Assembly: GCF_020889785.1 (NCBI RefSeq) | Contig: NZ_JACMYK010000017.1 | Coordinates: 20,551 to 84,550, forward strand | DNA: 64,000 bases | Direction: 5' to 3' | DNA from: Bradyrhizobium acaciae | GTDB lineage: Bacteria > Pseudomonadota > Alphaproteobacteria > Rhizobiales > Xanthobacteraceae | Translations under genes and position numbers: made by a program | In this document: positions 25,336 through 35,349 of the stretch, piece by piece | Numbering within the stretch: the first letter of the stretch is position 1 | Layout of the letters: every line of letters starts with the position of its first letter | Notes under the pieces: generated by a model | Database searches by the model: none | The model's input: the letters and a program-made list of their open reading frames with translations, nothing else | What the model was told of the DNA's origin: nothing

Positions 25336-25841
25336 GTGCATCCTTCGAGCGGCTGATCGACGGCATCATCGATGCCCTGCAAAGCCATGTCGTGCCGAAT
25401 AGTAGCGATGATTTCGTCCGCGGCCAGGTGTTCTCAGCGATCTATGCGCTGAACGGCCTGAAGCTCGCCGCCGACTGGAAGGCCGCCCCGCTACTCGAGC
25501 AGGTGCGCCTGCAGGACGATACTTTTGCGGCAGTCAGGCGATTGGCCGATGGCCTGGTGCAACCGGAGATCCCCGCCACGCCACGCACCCAGGGCGACAT
25601 GCCCGACGTTGCCGCGATCGAGGCGTTGCGCGACGATGGCGACCGGCGGCTGGGACAGTTGCTGCTCTGGGCGAGCGGCGAGGGCGCGCGTGCGGTCAAT
25701 GGCGATGTCGCGACCGAGATCGAGCACCTGCTCCGCCGTGCGATCTGCGATCAGCTGAAGATCGAGCTGGCAACGACACCGAAATCGATGCTGCAGCAGA
25801 TCGCAGGCGGCGAACGCGACGGCGGCGCCGCACCGGGCTGA
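25332..25841 (+). CDS. Small protein of unknown function coupled to the kinase
   Basis: A 169-residue soluble, mostly helical-looking protein (SFERLIDGIIDALQSHV, FSAIYALNGLKLAADW, LLRRAICDQLKIELATT). No catalytic motif was recognised. Its ATG overlaps the kinase stop by four bases, so the two are made together. In the Pseudomonas lva operon the kinase LvaA also needs a small partner, LvaB; whether this protein is related to LvaB could not be judged by eye. It ends the operon started by the ligase. Confidence 0.6.
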   Translation: MSASFERLIDGIIDALQSHVVPNSSDDFVRGQVFSAIYALNGLKLAADWKAAPLLEQVRLQDDTFAAVRRLADGLVQPEIPATPRTQGDMPDVAAIEALRDDGDRRLGQLLLWASGEGARAVNGDVATEIEHLLRRAICDQLKIELATTPKSMLQQIAGGERDGGAAPG

Positions 25842-25943
25842 GACGGGTGCGCCGCCGGCTACCCGGAATTGCAACTTTGCACGCTGCTCCGGGATTTGGC
25901 CGTGGCATCTGGAAAGAAGCTTGCCGCCCCGCGGAGCCCGTGC

Positions 25944-25979
25944 TATTAATTCACCGAACGGTCGTTCGGATTATTATTC
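25944..25979. promoter_or_regulatory. TetR-type operator candidate, site B
   Basis: Perfect palindrome CCGAACG-GT-CGTTCGG (25954-25969) with AT-rich flanks (ATTAATT on the left, ATTATTATT on the right). It lies about 60-80 bases before the Rieske alpha-subunit start, suitable for blocking that promoter. The minus strand shares TAATCCGA-x-CG-xx-CGTTC with the site next to the TetR gene. Confidence 0.7.
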
Positions 25980-26031
25980 CAGCGGTCAGCAAAGTTATCC
26001 GCGGCAAGCGGTCGGCGAGGGAGACGGAGCG

Positions 26032-27291
26032 ATGAACATGATGACCGGCGTCTCGCCATGGGAGCGATTGATCCGGCCCGACCGAGTGCACGGATCGCTC
26101 TACACCGACCCCGAGATATTCGAAGCCGAGCTGAAGAACATCTGGTACCGGACCTGGGTCTATGTCGGCCACGAGAGCGAGGTCCCGAACGCCAACGACT
26201 ACGTCGTCAAGTCGATCGGCCCGCAATCCGTGATCATGACCCGCGACGAGCAGGGCAAGGTCAATCTGCTGCTCAACCGCTGCTCGCATCGCGGCAACCA
26301 GGTCTGTTCTTTTGAGCGCGGCAATGCGCGCTCGTTCACCTGCCCGTTCCATTCCTGGACCTTCGCCAATGACGGCCGCCTGGTCGGCTATGCCTTCCCG
26401 GATGGTTACGAGGGGCAGGACAAGGCGCAGCTCGCGCTCGGGCGGGTGACGCGCGTCGAGTCCTACCGCGGCTTCGTGTTCGGCTCGTTCGCAGCCGATG
26501 GCCCGACTCTCAAGGAGCATCTCGGCGGCGCCGCCGAGACCATCGATCGGCTGGTGCGGACCTCACCGGAGGGCGAGGTCGAGATCACGGCGGGCTTCCT
26601 CAAGCATCGCGTCAAGGCGAACTGGAAGTTTATCTTGGAGAACGAGTGCGACGGCTATCACCCGGCCTTCGTGCACACCTCGATCTTCGGCGTTGCCGAC
26701 AGCATGATCGGCAAGCTCTATGGCGGCGCCTCGACCGCGCTGACCCGCGACTACGGCAACGGCCATACCGAGATCGACCTGCGGCCCGAGTTCCGCAAGC
26801 GCGATGCGCCGATGAGCTGGTTCGGCACCAGCGAGGAACGGTTGCCCGACTACACGGCGCGGATGAAGGCCGCCTATGGCGACACCGCGGCGCGCGAGAT
26901 CATGATCGACGGCACGCCGCATGTGATGATCTTCCCGAACCTGTTCATCGCCGAGATCCAGATGTTCGTGATCCAGCCGCTCGGCGTCGACGACAGCGTG
27001 CAGCACGTCACCGCGCTGCAATTCAAGGGCGCGCCCGATCTGAACCGAAGGCTGCGTCAGCAGACCATGGGTTCGGTCGGTCCAGCCGGCTTCCTGCTCG
27101 CAGATGATTCCGAAATGTACGAGCGCTGTCACCGCGGCGTGCTGGCACGCAATCCGGAATGGATCTTCCTCGGCCGCGGCGAGAAGCGCCAGCGGCAGGA
27201 CGAGCTCGGCTTCACGGTCGGCCACGTCACCGACGAGGTGCCGTCGCGCGGGATCTGGACCCACTATCGCAAGCTGATGGAGCCTGCCTGA
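26032..27291 (+). CDS. Rieske ring-hydroxylating oxygenase, alpha subunit
   Basis: A 419-residue large subunit of an aromatic-ring-hydroxylating oxygenase. The Rieske 2Fe-2S ligands are CSHRGNQVC (first C and H) and CPFHSW (second C and H). The mononuclear iron site is in NECDGYHPAFVH, with two histidines, and the bridging Asp of NECD. The C-terminal iron-ligand Asp is not certain by eye. The ATG at 26032 (alternative 26041) follows GGGAGACGGAG. The beta-subunit ATG overlaps its stop by one base. No ferredoxin or reductase gene is nearby. Confidence 0.92.
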   Translation: MNMMTGVSPWERLIRPDRVHGSLYTDPEIFEAELKNIWYRTWVYVGHESEVPNANDYVVKSIGPQSVIMTRDEQGKVNLLLNRCSHRGNQVCSFERGNARSFTCPFHSWTFANDGRLVGYAFPDGYEGQDKAQLALGRVTRVESYRGFVFGSFAADGPTLKEHLGGAAETIDRLVRTSPEGEVEITAGFLKHRVKANWKFILENECDGYHPAFVHTSIFGVADSMIGKLYGGASTALTRDYGNGHTEIDLRPEFRKRDAPMSWFGTSEERLPDYTARMKAAYGDTAAREIMIDGTPHVMIFPNLFIAEIQMFVIQPLGVDDSVQHVTALQFKGAPDLNRRLRQQTMGSVGPAGFLLADDSEMYERCHRGVLARNPEWIFLGRGEKRQRQDELGFTVGHVTDEVPSRGIWTHYRKLMEPA

Positions 27292-27788
27292 TGCTGTCGC
27301 GCGAGAGCAGCACCACGTTGATGAGCGCCGTCACCGCTTTCCTCTATCGCGAGGCGCGGTTGCAGGACGAGCATCAATACGAGGCTTGGGAAAAGCTCTG
27401 GACTGACGACGGCGTCTATTGGGTGCCGGCCAACGGTGCCGACATCGACCCGGAGCGGCAGATGTCGATCATCTACGACAACCGCTCCCGGATAGCGCTA
27501 CGCGTCCGCCAGCTGATGACCGGCAAGCATTTTACCCAGACGCCGCAATCGAACCTGCGCCGGCTGATCTCCAACATCGAACTGATGGACGAGCAACCGG
27601 ACAACGGCGACATCGCGGTCGCCAGCAACAGCCTGATTTTCGAGTCGAGCCTGCGCGACGATACGCTGTGGGCGGCGCGCAACGAATACCGGTTGCGCCA
27701 TGTCGATGGCGAATTGCGGATCGCGCATAAGAAGGTCATCCTCGTCAACAACGACAAGGCGATCTACACGCTCTCATTCCTGGTCTAG
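27291..27788 (+). CDS. Ring-hydroxylating oxygenase, beta subunit
   Basis: A 165-residue small subunit with the NTF2-like cone fold: VTAFLYREARLQDEHQYEAWEKLWTDDGVYWVP is the usual start, and RMSNIEL-type strands follow (LRRLISNIELM). It pairs with the alpha subunit in an alpha3-beta3 enzyme. It overlaps the alpha-subunit stop by one base. The presence of a true beta subunit marks this as a two-component oxygenase class (toluate-, biphenyl- or phenylpropionate-type) rather than an alpha-only demethylase. Confidence 0.9.
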   Translation: MLSRESSTTLMSAVTAFLYREARLQDEHQYEAWEKLWTDDGVYWVPANGADIDPERQMSIIYDNRSRIALRVRQLMTGKHFTQTPQSNLRRLISNIELMDEQPDNGDIAVASNSLIFESSLRDDTLWAARNEYRLRHVDGELRIAHKKVILVNNDKAIYTLSFLV

Positions 27789-27801
27789 GGAAGGTTTCGC
27801 C

Positions 27802-28596
27802 ATGATCGACACGGGCCCCGTTCTGCTCGACATCACCGACGGCATCGCGCGGCTGCGGCTCAACCGTCCCGATGCGGCCAACGGCATGAGCGCCGAACTC
27901 CTGAGCGCGCTGTGCGACGCCATCATGGTTTGCCACGGCCATCCGGATCTGCGCGTCGTGCTGCTGAGCGGGGAGGGCACGAATTTCTGCGCCGGCGGCG
28001 ATGTCCGCGCCTTTGCCTCCAAGGGCGAGAAGCTGCCCGACTATATCCGGCAAGCCACCGCGTATTTGCAGAATGCAGTGACCGGGCTGTTGCGGCTGGA
28101 AGCGCCGGTCATCGCTTCGGTGCAGGGCTTCGCGGCGGGCGGCGGCGGCTTTGGCCTGGTCTGCGCCTCCGATATCGTAATCGCGGGGGAATCGGCAAAA
28201 TTCCTCGCCGGCGCGACGCGAGTGGCGATGGCGCCGGACGCCGGCGTCTCCGTCACGCTGTCGCGGCTGGTCGGGTTGCGGCGGGCGATGTCGATCCTGT
28301 TGACCAATCCGGTGATCCCGGCTGCGGATGCGCTGCAGATGGGCATCGTCACCAAGGTCGTGCCCGATGCGGAGCTTGCCGAAGCATCGCTCGCGCTGGC
28401 GCGCGAGCTCGCGGCCGGCGCACCGAAGGCGCTGGCCGCAACCAAGCGGCTGGTCTGGGCCGGCACCGGCACCAGCATCGAGCAGTGCCTGTCGGAAGAG
28501 GCGCGCACCGTCGCCGAACTCTCGGGGATGGCCGATGCCCGCGAAGGGCTCGCCGCCGTGATCGAGCGGCGCAAGCCCGTCTTCACGGGGCGCTGA
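27802..28596 (+). CDS. Crotonase-fold enzyme, PaaG-like isomerase type
   Basis: A 264-residue crotonase-superfamily enzyme acting on acyl-CoA. The oxyanion-hole segments are NFCAGGDVRAF and GFAAGGGGFGLV. Both glutamates of true enoyl-CoA hydratases are absent: the first is Gly (GGGFGLV instead of GG-C-E-L) and the second is replaced in LAGATRVAM. An Asp is kept in MAPDAGVS, as in PaaG-type isomerases (PDSGGT). It is therefore more likely a double-bond isomerase or a related lyase than a hydratase. GGGAAGG precedes the ATG. It lies between the oxygenase and SDR genes. Confidence 0.82.
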   Translation: MIDTGPVLLDITDGIARLRLNRPDAANGMSAELLSALCDAIMVCHGHPDLRVVLLSGEGTNFCAGGDVRAFASKGEKLPDYIRQATAYLQNAVTGLLRLEAPVIASVQGFAAGGGGFGLVCASDIVIAGESAKFLAGATRVAMAPDAGVSVTLSRLVGLRRAMSILLTNPVIPAADALQMGIVTKVVPDAELAEASLALARELAAGAPKALAATKRLVWAGTGTSIEQCLSEEARTVAELSGMADAREGLAAVIERRKPVFTGR

Positions 28597-28597
28597 G

Positions 28598-29347
28598 GTG
28601 GCGACCCTGCCATTCGGGCGGCTCGACGGCCGCCGTGCCTTCGTCTCCGGCGGCGCGCGCGGCATTGGTGCTGCGATCGTCCGTAGCTTTGCCGGTGCCG
28701 GCGCCAGGGTCGTGATCGCCGATCTCGATGTTGCCGCAGCCTCCGAGCTCGCGCGCGAAACCGGCGCTGTGGTCGCTGGGCTCGACGTCAGCGACACCAC
28801 CGCGGTGCAGGCCGTGATGGCGCAGGACGGCCCGTTCGACATCGTCGTCAACAATGCCGGCATCGATCAGCACGCCTTCTTCACCGACACCAAGGCGGAG
28901 GATTGGTCCCGCCTGATCGCGGTCAATCTCACCTCGGTGCTGGCCTGCACCCACGCCGCGTTGCCGGCGATGCAGGCCGCGCGCTTCGGCCGCATCATCA
29001 ACGTCACTTCGGAGGCCGCCCGGCTCGGCTCCAAGGGTGGCGCGGTCTATTCCGCGGCCAAGGGCGGCGTGATCTCCTTTACCCGGAGCATCGCGCGTGA
29101 GAATGCGCGCTACGGCATCACCGCGAACGCGATCGCACCGGGGCCGATCCGCACGCCGATGCTGGAGCAGGCGGTTGCGAAAGGCGGCGACAAGATCCTG
29201 CAGGCGATGACCGGTGCGACATTGCTTGGCCGGCTCGGCGAGCCGGAGGAGGTCGCAGCCGCCGCGCTATTCCTGGCCTCCGATCAGGCGGCCTATATCA
29301 CCGGCGAGACGCTTGGCGTTTCCGGCGGCATGGGCATCGGCGCCTGA
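28598..29347 (+). CDS. Short-chain dehydrogenase/reductase
   Basis: A 249-residue NAD(P)-dependent SDR of the FabG type. Cofactor motif SGGARGIGAAIV, NNAGID, catalytic Ser in NVTSEAARLGS and YSAAKGG with catalytic Tyr and Lys. It starts with GTG one base after the crotonase stop. Asp in IADLDVAAA after the second strand suggests NAD rather than NADP. In this cluster it could oxidise a dihydrodiol or a hydroxyacyl-CoA. Confidence 0.9.
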   Translation: MATLPFGRLDGRRAFVSGGARGIGAAIVRSFAGAGARVVIADLDVAAASELARETGAVVAGLDVSDTTAVQAVMAQDGPFDIVVNNAGIDQHAFFTDTKAEDWSRLIAVNLTSVLACTHAALPAMQAARFGRIINVTSEAARLGSKGGAVYSAAKGGVISFTRSIARENARYGITANAIAPGPIRTPMLEQAVAKGGDKILQAMTGATLLGRLGEPEEVAAAALFLASDQAAYITGETLGVSGGMGIGA

Positions 29348-29348
29348 G

Positions 29349-30280
29349 ATGGCGAGCGCCGAGGACGATATCGCTGTGACGCCGGTCGATCGGGCCATTG
29401 AGCGCTTGCGGGCGATCTATCGCGGCTGGACTCGCGAGACATCAATGGCGCAGATGCGCAGCGATTGGGACCGAGCCTTTGCCGGCTGCTCGGTGCCGAT
29501 GGTGTGCCGGCCGGTGTCTGCCGACGGTATCGACGGCGAATGGCTGGTGCCGGCAGACGCACCGAGCGACAAGGCGATCCTCTATTTTCACGGCGGCGGC
29601 TTCCGCATCGGCTCGGTCGTCTCGCATCGCGACCTGGCCGCACGGATCGCGGATGCATCCGGCTGCCGTGTGCTCTCGATCAATTATCGCCTTGCACCGG
29701 AGCATCGCTTCCCAGCGGCGCTGGATGATGCGCTGACTGCCTATCGCTATCTGCGCGAACAGGGACTGCGTCCGGCGGACATCGCCTTCACCGGGGACTC
29801 TGCCGGCGGCAATCTCGTGCTCGCCGCGATGCTGGCGGTGAGGGACCGCGGCTTGTCGCTCCCCGCCGCCGGCGCGCTGATGTCGCCGTGGACCGACCTC
29901 ACCGCGAGTGGCGCGAGCTATGAGAGCAGGGCGGAGGCCGATCCGATCCACCAGCGCGCGATGATCCTGGCGCTGGCGCGGAACTATCTCGGCAAGGACG
30001 GTGATGTCCGCGATCCGCTGGCCTCGCCGCTTTACGCCGATCTCGCTGGCTTGCCGCCGCTGCTGGTGCAGGTCGGCGACCGCGAGACGGTGCGCGATGA
30101 CTCAACGGAACTAGCCGCAAAGGCAAAAGCCGCCGGCGTCGACGCCGAACTGCAGGTCTGGGACGGCATGATCCACGTGTTCCAGATGTTCCCCGAGATT
30201 CCGCAGGCGCGAGAGGCGATCGCATCCCTCGCAGCTTTTTTGCGCAACTATCTTCACATCGGCCATCAGAGGGCGCCACA

Positions 30281-30284
<4 letters not shown>
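29349..30284 (+). CDS. Alpha/beta hydrolase, hormone-sensitive-lipase family
   Basis: A 311-residue esterase. HGGG oxyanion motif in LYFHGGGFRIGS, nucleophile Ser in GDSAGGN, Asp in QVGDRETVRDDS and His in DGMIHVFQMF complete the HSL-type catalytic set. There is no signal peptide, so it acts in the cytoplasm. It starts one base after the SDR stop and overlaps the acyl-CoA dehydrogenase ATG by four bases. It may open a lactone or an ester formed in the pathway. Confidence 0.9.
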
Positions 30285-31474
<1,190 letters not shown>

Positions 31475-31485
31475 AAGGACCGCTC

Positions 31486-32232
31486 TTAAGGCTCCGTCCG
31501 CGACCGCTGCCCAACGGTCCTTGCGGCGATCCCCGGCTTCAGCCGCCAGTCCCCGCCAAAATCCGCGAGCGGATGGAAGAACAGCGGCTCCGTCGTCTCG
31601 ATCCGCCGCAGCCGTTCTGCATAGTCGTCGAGATAGCGGTGCCGTGTCGCCTCGTCGACGAAGTTCACCGAATACGACACGAAGGGCGGAAGCACCTTGC
31701 AGCCGGCATAGGCCAGGGTGCCGTTCTGGATCGGCCACAGCACCACGTCGAGTGCGCCGACCAGCCCGTCCGTTGCGCACATGCCGGGATAGGCGGCGGT
31801 CGAGGTCACGACCATGGCGCGGCGGCCGGCGAGGCCGCCGGTGTCATAACGACGGCCGCTGCCGTAGATCGCGCCGTTGACGAACACGCGATCAATCCAG
31901 CCCTTCATGATGGCGGGAACGGAGAACCACCACAGCGGAAATTGCAGGATCAGGAGGTCGCACCACAGCAGCTTCTCGATCTCGGCGGCGATGTCGCCGC
32001 TGAGCGCGTCGTGTTGCAGATTGTATTTCTGCTCGCGATCGTATTGCAGCCGCTCGGGAAACCGCCGCGTACCGAAGTCTTCGGCGGTCGCCACCGGGTT
32101 GAAATGCATCGCGTAGAGGTCGGAGATCCTGACCGTGTGCCCGAGCGCGGTCAGCTCCGCCACCGACCGCGCCAGCAGCGCAGCATTGAACGACTGCGCC
32201 TCCTGATGGGCAAAGACGATCAGGACTTTCAT
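31486..32232 (-). CDS. Flavodoxin-fold NAD(P)H oxidoreductase (NQO/MdaB-like)
   Basis: A 248-residue FMN/FAD oxidoreductase of the quinone-reductase type: MKVLIVFAHQEAQSFNAAL at the start, LILQFPLWWFSVPAIMKGWIDRVF in the middle and YDTGGLAGRRAMVV later. The ATG at 32232 gives the normal N-terminus; it lies four bases past the binding-protein stop. It is last in the eight-gene leftward operon. It could reduce a quinone product of the pathway or pass electrons; nothing in the sequence settles this. Confidence 0.85.
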   Translation of the reverse strand: MKVLIVFAHQEAQSFNAALLARSVAELTALGHTVRISDLYAMHFNPVATAEDFGTRRFPERLQYDREQKYNLQHDALSGDIAAEIEKLLWCDLLILQFPLWWFSVPAIMKGWIDRVFVNGAIYGSGRRYDTGGLAGRRAMVVTSTAAYPGMCATDGLVGALDVVLWPIQNGTLAYAGCKVLPPFVSYSVNFVDEATRHRYLDDYAERLRRIETTEPLFFHPLADFGGDWRLKPGIAARTVGQRSRTEP

Positions 32233-32236
32233 TGTT

Positions 32237-33397
32237 CTAGTCCACCGGCTTGAAGCTGAGCGTCGCCGCATCGGCCTGCATGATCTGCAGTTTCTGGTTC
32301 GAGAAGCGGACGCCGGGGCCGAAGCTGATCGGCGCCATAACCCCAGTCTCGACATTCTTCGTCTTCTCCAGCTCCGAGATGGTGCAGGCCCAGGTCGGCT
32401 GTTTGCCGCAGCGCTCGATCGCCGCGATCAGGACCTTCGCGGCGGCATAGCCGGTCATGGTGTAGCGGTTGATGCCTTTGAACTCGGCCTCCGAAACCAG
32501 CGGCTTGGCTTTCTCCAGGAACGCCTTGCCGGCTGCGCCGGCGAACGGTTCGACATAGTCGACCGCGTAGATGCCGTCGCCGGCCGGGCCCATCAGCTTC
32601 AGCACCGGCTCGATGCGGCCGGGCCAGAAGATGCCGGTCACCGGCTTGATGCTGAGTTTCTCGAGCTCCTTCATCATCGCGATGTTCTCGGCGATGATGC
32701 CGCCGGCCAGGAACACCTCGGCTCCGGACTCCTTCAGCTGCAGCATGTCGGACGAGAAGTCCTGCTGGCCCTTCTTGTAATTTCCGCTGTAGACGACGTT
32801 TAGCTTCTTGGCCTTGACCACGGAATCGAAGCCGTCGCGCACCGTGATGCCGTAATCGTCGTCCTGGGTGATCAGGCCCCATTTCCTGCCGGGATTCTTG
32901 TCGGCAAGGAAGTTGACGAGGTGAACGATGCCTTCCTCGTAGGACTGGCCGACCACGAACACGTTCTTGCGCGGCGGCTCCCACAGGAACTTCACCGGCG
33001 CGACGTCGATCACGGTCGGGATGCCGGATTTCTCCAGCACGGGCATCACGGCGATCGACTGGCCCGAGCCGGAGATGCCGAGCATCGCGAACACCTTGTC
33101 GACGTCGATCACCTTCTTGACGCCCTGGATGGTGCGCGCGGTGACGTAGCCGTCATCCTCCAGAACGTACCTGATCTTGCGGCCGTTGATGCCGCCGGCG
33201 GCGTTGGCCTCCGCGATCGCGATCTTGTGGCCGATCGAGGCGGCGACGCCGAGCAGGGCCGGCGGGCCGGTCAGCGGCTCGACGTCGCCGATCAGGATCT
33301 CGCTGTCGGTGATCCCGGGATCGGCGGCCGCCGCGGGGCCGATTGCAAGACAGGCCGTGGTGAGCAGCAGCGAGGCCGCCGCCAGATGTCTGATCAT
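32237..33397 (-). CDS. Liv-type ABC transporter binding protein
   Basis: A 386-residue periplasmic-binding protein (Peripla_BP_6). Signal peptide ASLLLTTACLAIGPAAA, then DPGITDSEILIGDVEPLTGPPALLG and ANAAGGINGRKIRYVLEDDGY. AGGAGGAGACA precedes the ATG. It follows livM by 33 bases in the importer operon and is the direct ligand-binding subunit. A second, clearly different binding protein is encoded at 21.3 kb in the same regulon. Confidence 0.9.
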   Translation of the reverse strand: MIRHLAAASLLLTTACLAIGPAAAADPGITDSEILIGDVEPLTGPPALLGVAASIGHKIAIAEANAAGGINGRKIRYVLEDDGYVTARTIQGVKKVIDVDKVFAMLGISGSGQSIAVMPVLEKSGIPTVIDVAPVKFLWEPPRKNVFVVGQSYEEGIVHLVNFLADKNPGRKWGLITQDDDYGITVRDGFDSVVKAKKLNVVYSGNYKKGQQDFSSDMLQLKESGAEVFLAGGIIAENIAMMKELEKLSIKPVTGIFWPGRIEPVLKLMGPAGDGIYAVDYVEPFAGAAGKAFLEKAKPLVSEAEFKGINRYTMTGYAAAKVLIAAIERCGKQPTWACTISELEKTKNVETGVMAPISFGPGVRFSNQKLQIMQADAATLSFKPVD

Positions 33398-33430
33398 TGT
33401 CTCCTCCTCATGATGTCGTGTCTTTTTTTG

Positions 33431-34480
33431 TTAGTAGCGCAGCGGCCAGTGCACCCAGGCCCGCTTGATGTCGTGCCAGGCGCCGACCAGCCCTCTCGGC
33501 TGGAAGCGCAGGAACAGGATGATGACAAGGCCGTAGAGCATACTCTTCAGCTCCTGCGCCCCGGTCGTGAAGGTCGCGTCCATCTGTGCGCTGAACAGGC
33601 TGAAGACCAGCCGTGTCGCCTCCGGCAGCAGCACGATCAGGACGGTGCCGAGCACGGCGCCGAGTGCCGAGCCGAGCCCGCCGACGATCAGGATCGCCAG
33701 CGCCTCGATCGAGAGCAGGAACGGGAAGCCCTCGACGCTGACGAAGGAGAGGTAGATGCCGTAGAGCGCGCCGGCGATGCCGGTGATGAAGGCCGAGGTG
33801 ACGAAGGCGAACAGCTTGTAGGCATGCAGATTGATGCCCATGACGCGCGCTGCGGTGTCGTTGTCCCTGATCGCAACGAAGGCGCGTCCGACCCGGCTGC
33901 GGCGGATGTTGAGAGTGGCGAGCAGCGTCAGCGCGGCGATCGCGAGGCAGAGATAGGTAAAGGCCGCGTCGCTGTCGAAGCTGACGCCGAGGATCTCCGG
34001 CCGCTGCACCTGGATGCCGCGCGCGCCGTTGGTGAGCCAGCGCATCTCCAGGATCACGGTGTTGATGATGAAGGAGAAGGCGAGGGTGGTGATCGCGAGA
34101 TAGAGGCCCTTGAGCCGCAGCGACGGCGCGCCGACGATCAGGCTGGCGAGCGCCGGCACTACGCCGGCGCCGAGGAAGCCGACCAGCGGCGGCATGTGAT
34201 ACTTCGACACCAGCACCGCATAGGCATAGGCGCCGGTGACGAGGAAGCCGACATGGCCGAGCGAGATCAGGCCGGTGTAGCCGGTCAGGATGTTGAGCCC
34301 GAGCGCGCCGGTCACCGTGATCAGGATGATGATCACGAACGACAGCGCGTAGGAGTTCAACACGAAAGGCGCCGCGATCAACGCCAGCAGCAGCACGGCT
34401 GACCACAGCCACACCGGCGGGGAATCGACCAGCGCGACCAGCTCGCCATAGGTCTGCTTGTAATCCCCCGTGCGCATCAC
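33431..34480 (-). CDS. livM: Liv-type ABC transporter permease (LivM)
   Basis: A 349-residue inner-membrane permease of the branched-chain amino acid class: GYTGLISLGHVGFLVTGAYAYA near the start, RSRVGRAFVAIRDNDTAARVMGIN (cytoplasmic loop contacting the ATPase) and LGSALGAVLGTVLIVLLPE towards the end. About nine to ten membrane segments. Its ATG overlaps the livH stop by four bases. The symbol gives the family; the transported compound is probably not an amino acid. Confidence 0.9.
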   Translation of the reverse strand: MMRTGDYKQTYGELVALVDSPPVWLWSAVLLLALIAAPFVLNSYALSFVIIILITVTGALGLNILTGYTGLISLGHVGFLVTGAYAYAVLVSKYHMPPLVGFLGAGVVPALASLIVGAPSLRLKGLYLAITTLAFSFIINTVILEMRWLTNGARGIQVQRPEILGVSFDSDAAFTYLCLAIAALTLLATLNIRRSRVGRAFVAIRDNDTAARVMGINLHAYKLFAFVTSAFITGIAGALYGIYLSFVSVEGFPFLLSIEALAILIVGGLGSALGAVLGTVLIVLLPEATRLVFSLFSAQMDATFTTGAQELKSMLYGLVIILFLRFQPRGLVGAWHDIKRAWVHWPLRY

Positions 34481-35349
34481 ACCCTCTCGATGTCGCGTTC
34501 GCCGAAAATGCCGAACGGGCGGACCATCAGCACCACGATGATCATGGCAAAGCCCGCCACCTCCTTCATGCCGGAGCCGAGATAGCCGCCGGCCAGGTTC
34601 TCGGTGATGCCGATCAGGAGACCGCCGATACCGGAGCCGAGCACGGCATCGAGGCCACCGAGGATCGTGGCCGGAAACGCCTTCAGCCCGAGCTGGAACA
34701 TCGCCGGCGACAAATCGTAGGACAGCGCGAAGAACACGCCGCCGATGCCGGCGATCACCGAGGAGGCGGCCCAGGCCAGCGCATGAACTCTTGTGGCGCT
34801 GATGCCCATCAGAAGCGCGGTGCGGTCGTCGGCCGCAACCGCGCGCATCGCGACGCCGACCTTGCTGTAGCGGAAGAATGCCCAGATCGCGGCGAGCAGC
34901 AGAAGCAGCGTCGCGATCACGGCAAGCTGCCCGGTCCGTACGCCGATGCTGCCGAGATGCACGATGCCGCGGCCCATGCCGATATCGAGCCCGTGCGGAT
35001 ACGCGTCCCAGATGAAGTTGATCGCCGAGCGCAGGATTACCGCAAGGCCGATCGTGACCATCACGGTCGCGAACACCGGCTCGCCCAGCATCGGCCGCAT
35101 CACCAGGCGCTCGATGATGAGGCCAAGCAGGACCGCGGCGAGGATCGCGCCCGCGGCGACGACGAACACATTGCCGCTGACCGTGGTCGAGATGGTCCAG
35201 GCGATATAGGCCGTGATCATGGTCATCTCGCCCTGCGCGAAATTGACCAGGCCGGTGGACTTGTAGATCACGGCAAAGCCCATCGCGATCAGGCCATAGA
35301 TCGCGCCGATCGCGAGCCCTGAGATCAGGAGCTGGATGAGATACTGCAT
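34477..35349 (-). CDS. livH: Liv-type ABC transporter permease (LivH)
   Basis: A 290-residue inner-membrane permease: GLAIGAIYGLIAMGFAVIYK and GLVNFAQGEMTMI are the family's N-terminal signature, MRAVAADDRTALLMGIS is the ATPase-contact loop and FPATILGGLDAVLGSGIGG follows. It starts directly after the acyl-CoA ligase stop and overlaps livM by four bases, so the two permeases and the ligase are translated together. Confidence 0.92.
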   Translation of the reverse strand: MQYLIQLLISGLAIGAIYGLIAMGFAVIYKSTGLVNFAQGEMTMITAYIAWTISTTVSGNVFVVAAGAILAAVLLGLIIERLVMRPMLGEPVFATVMVTIGLAVILRSAINFIWDAYPHGLDIGMGRGIVHLGSIGVRTGQLAVIATLLLLLAAIWAFFRYSKVGVAMRAVAADDRTALLMGISATRVHALAWAASSVIAGIGGVFFALSYDLSPAMFQLGLKAFPATILGGLDAVLGSGIGGLLIGITENLAGGYLGSGMKEVAGFAMIIVVLMVRPFGIFGERDIERV

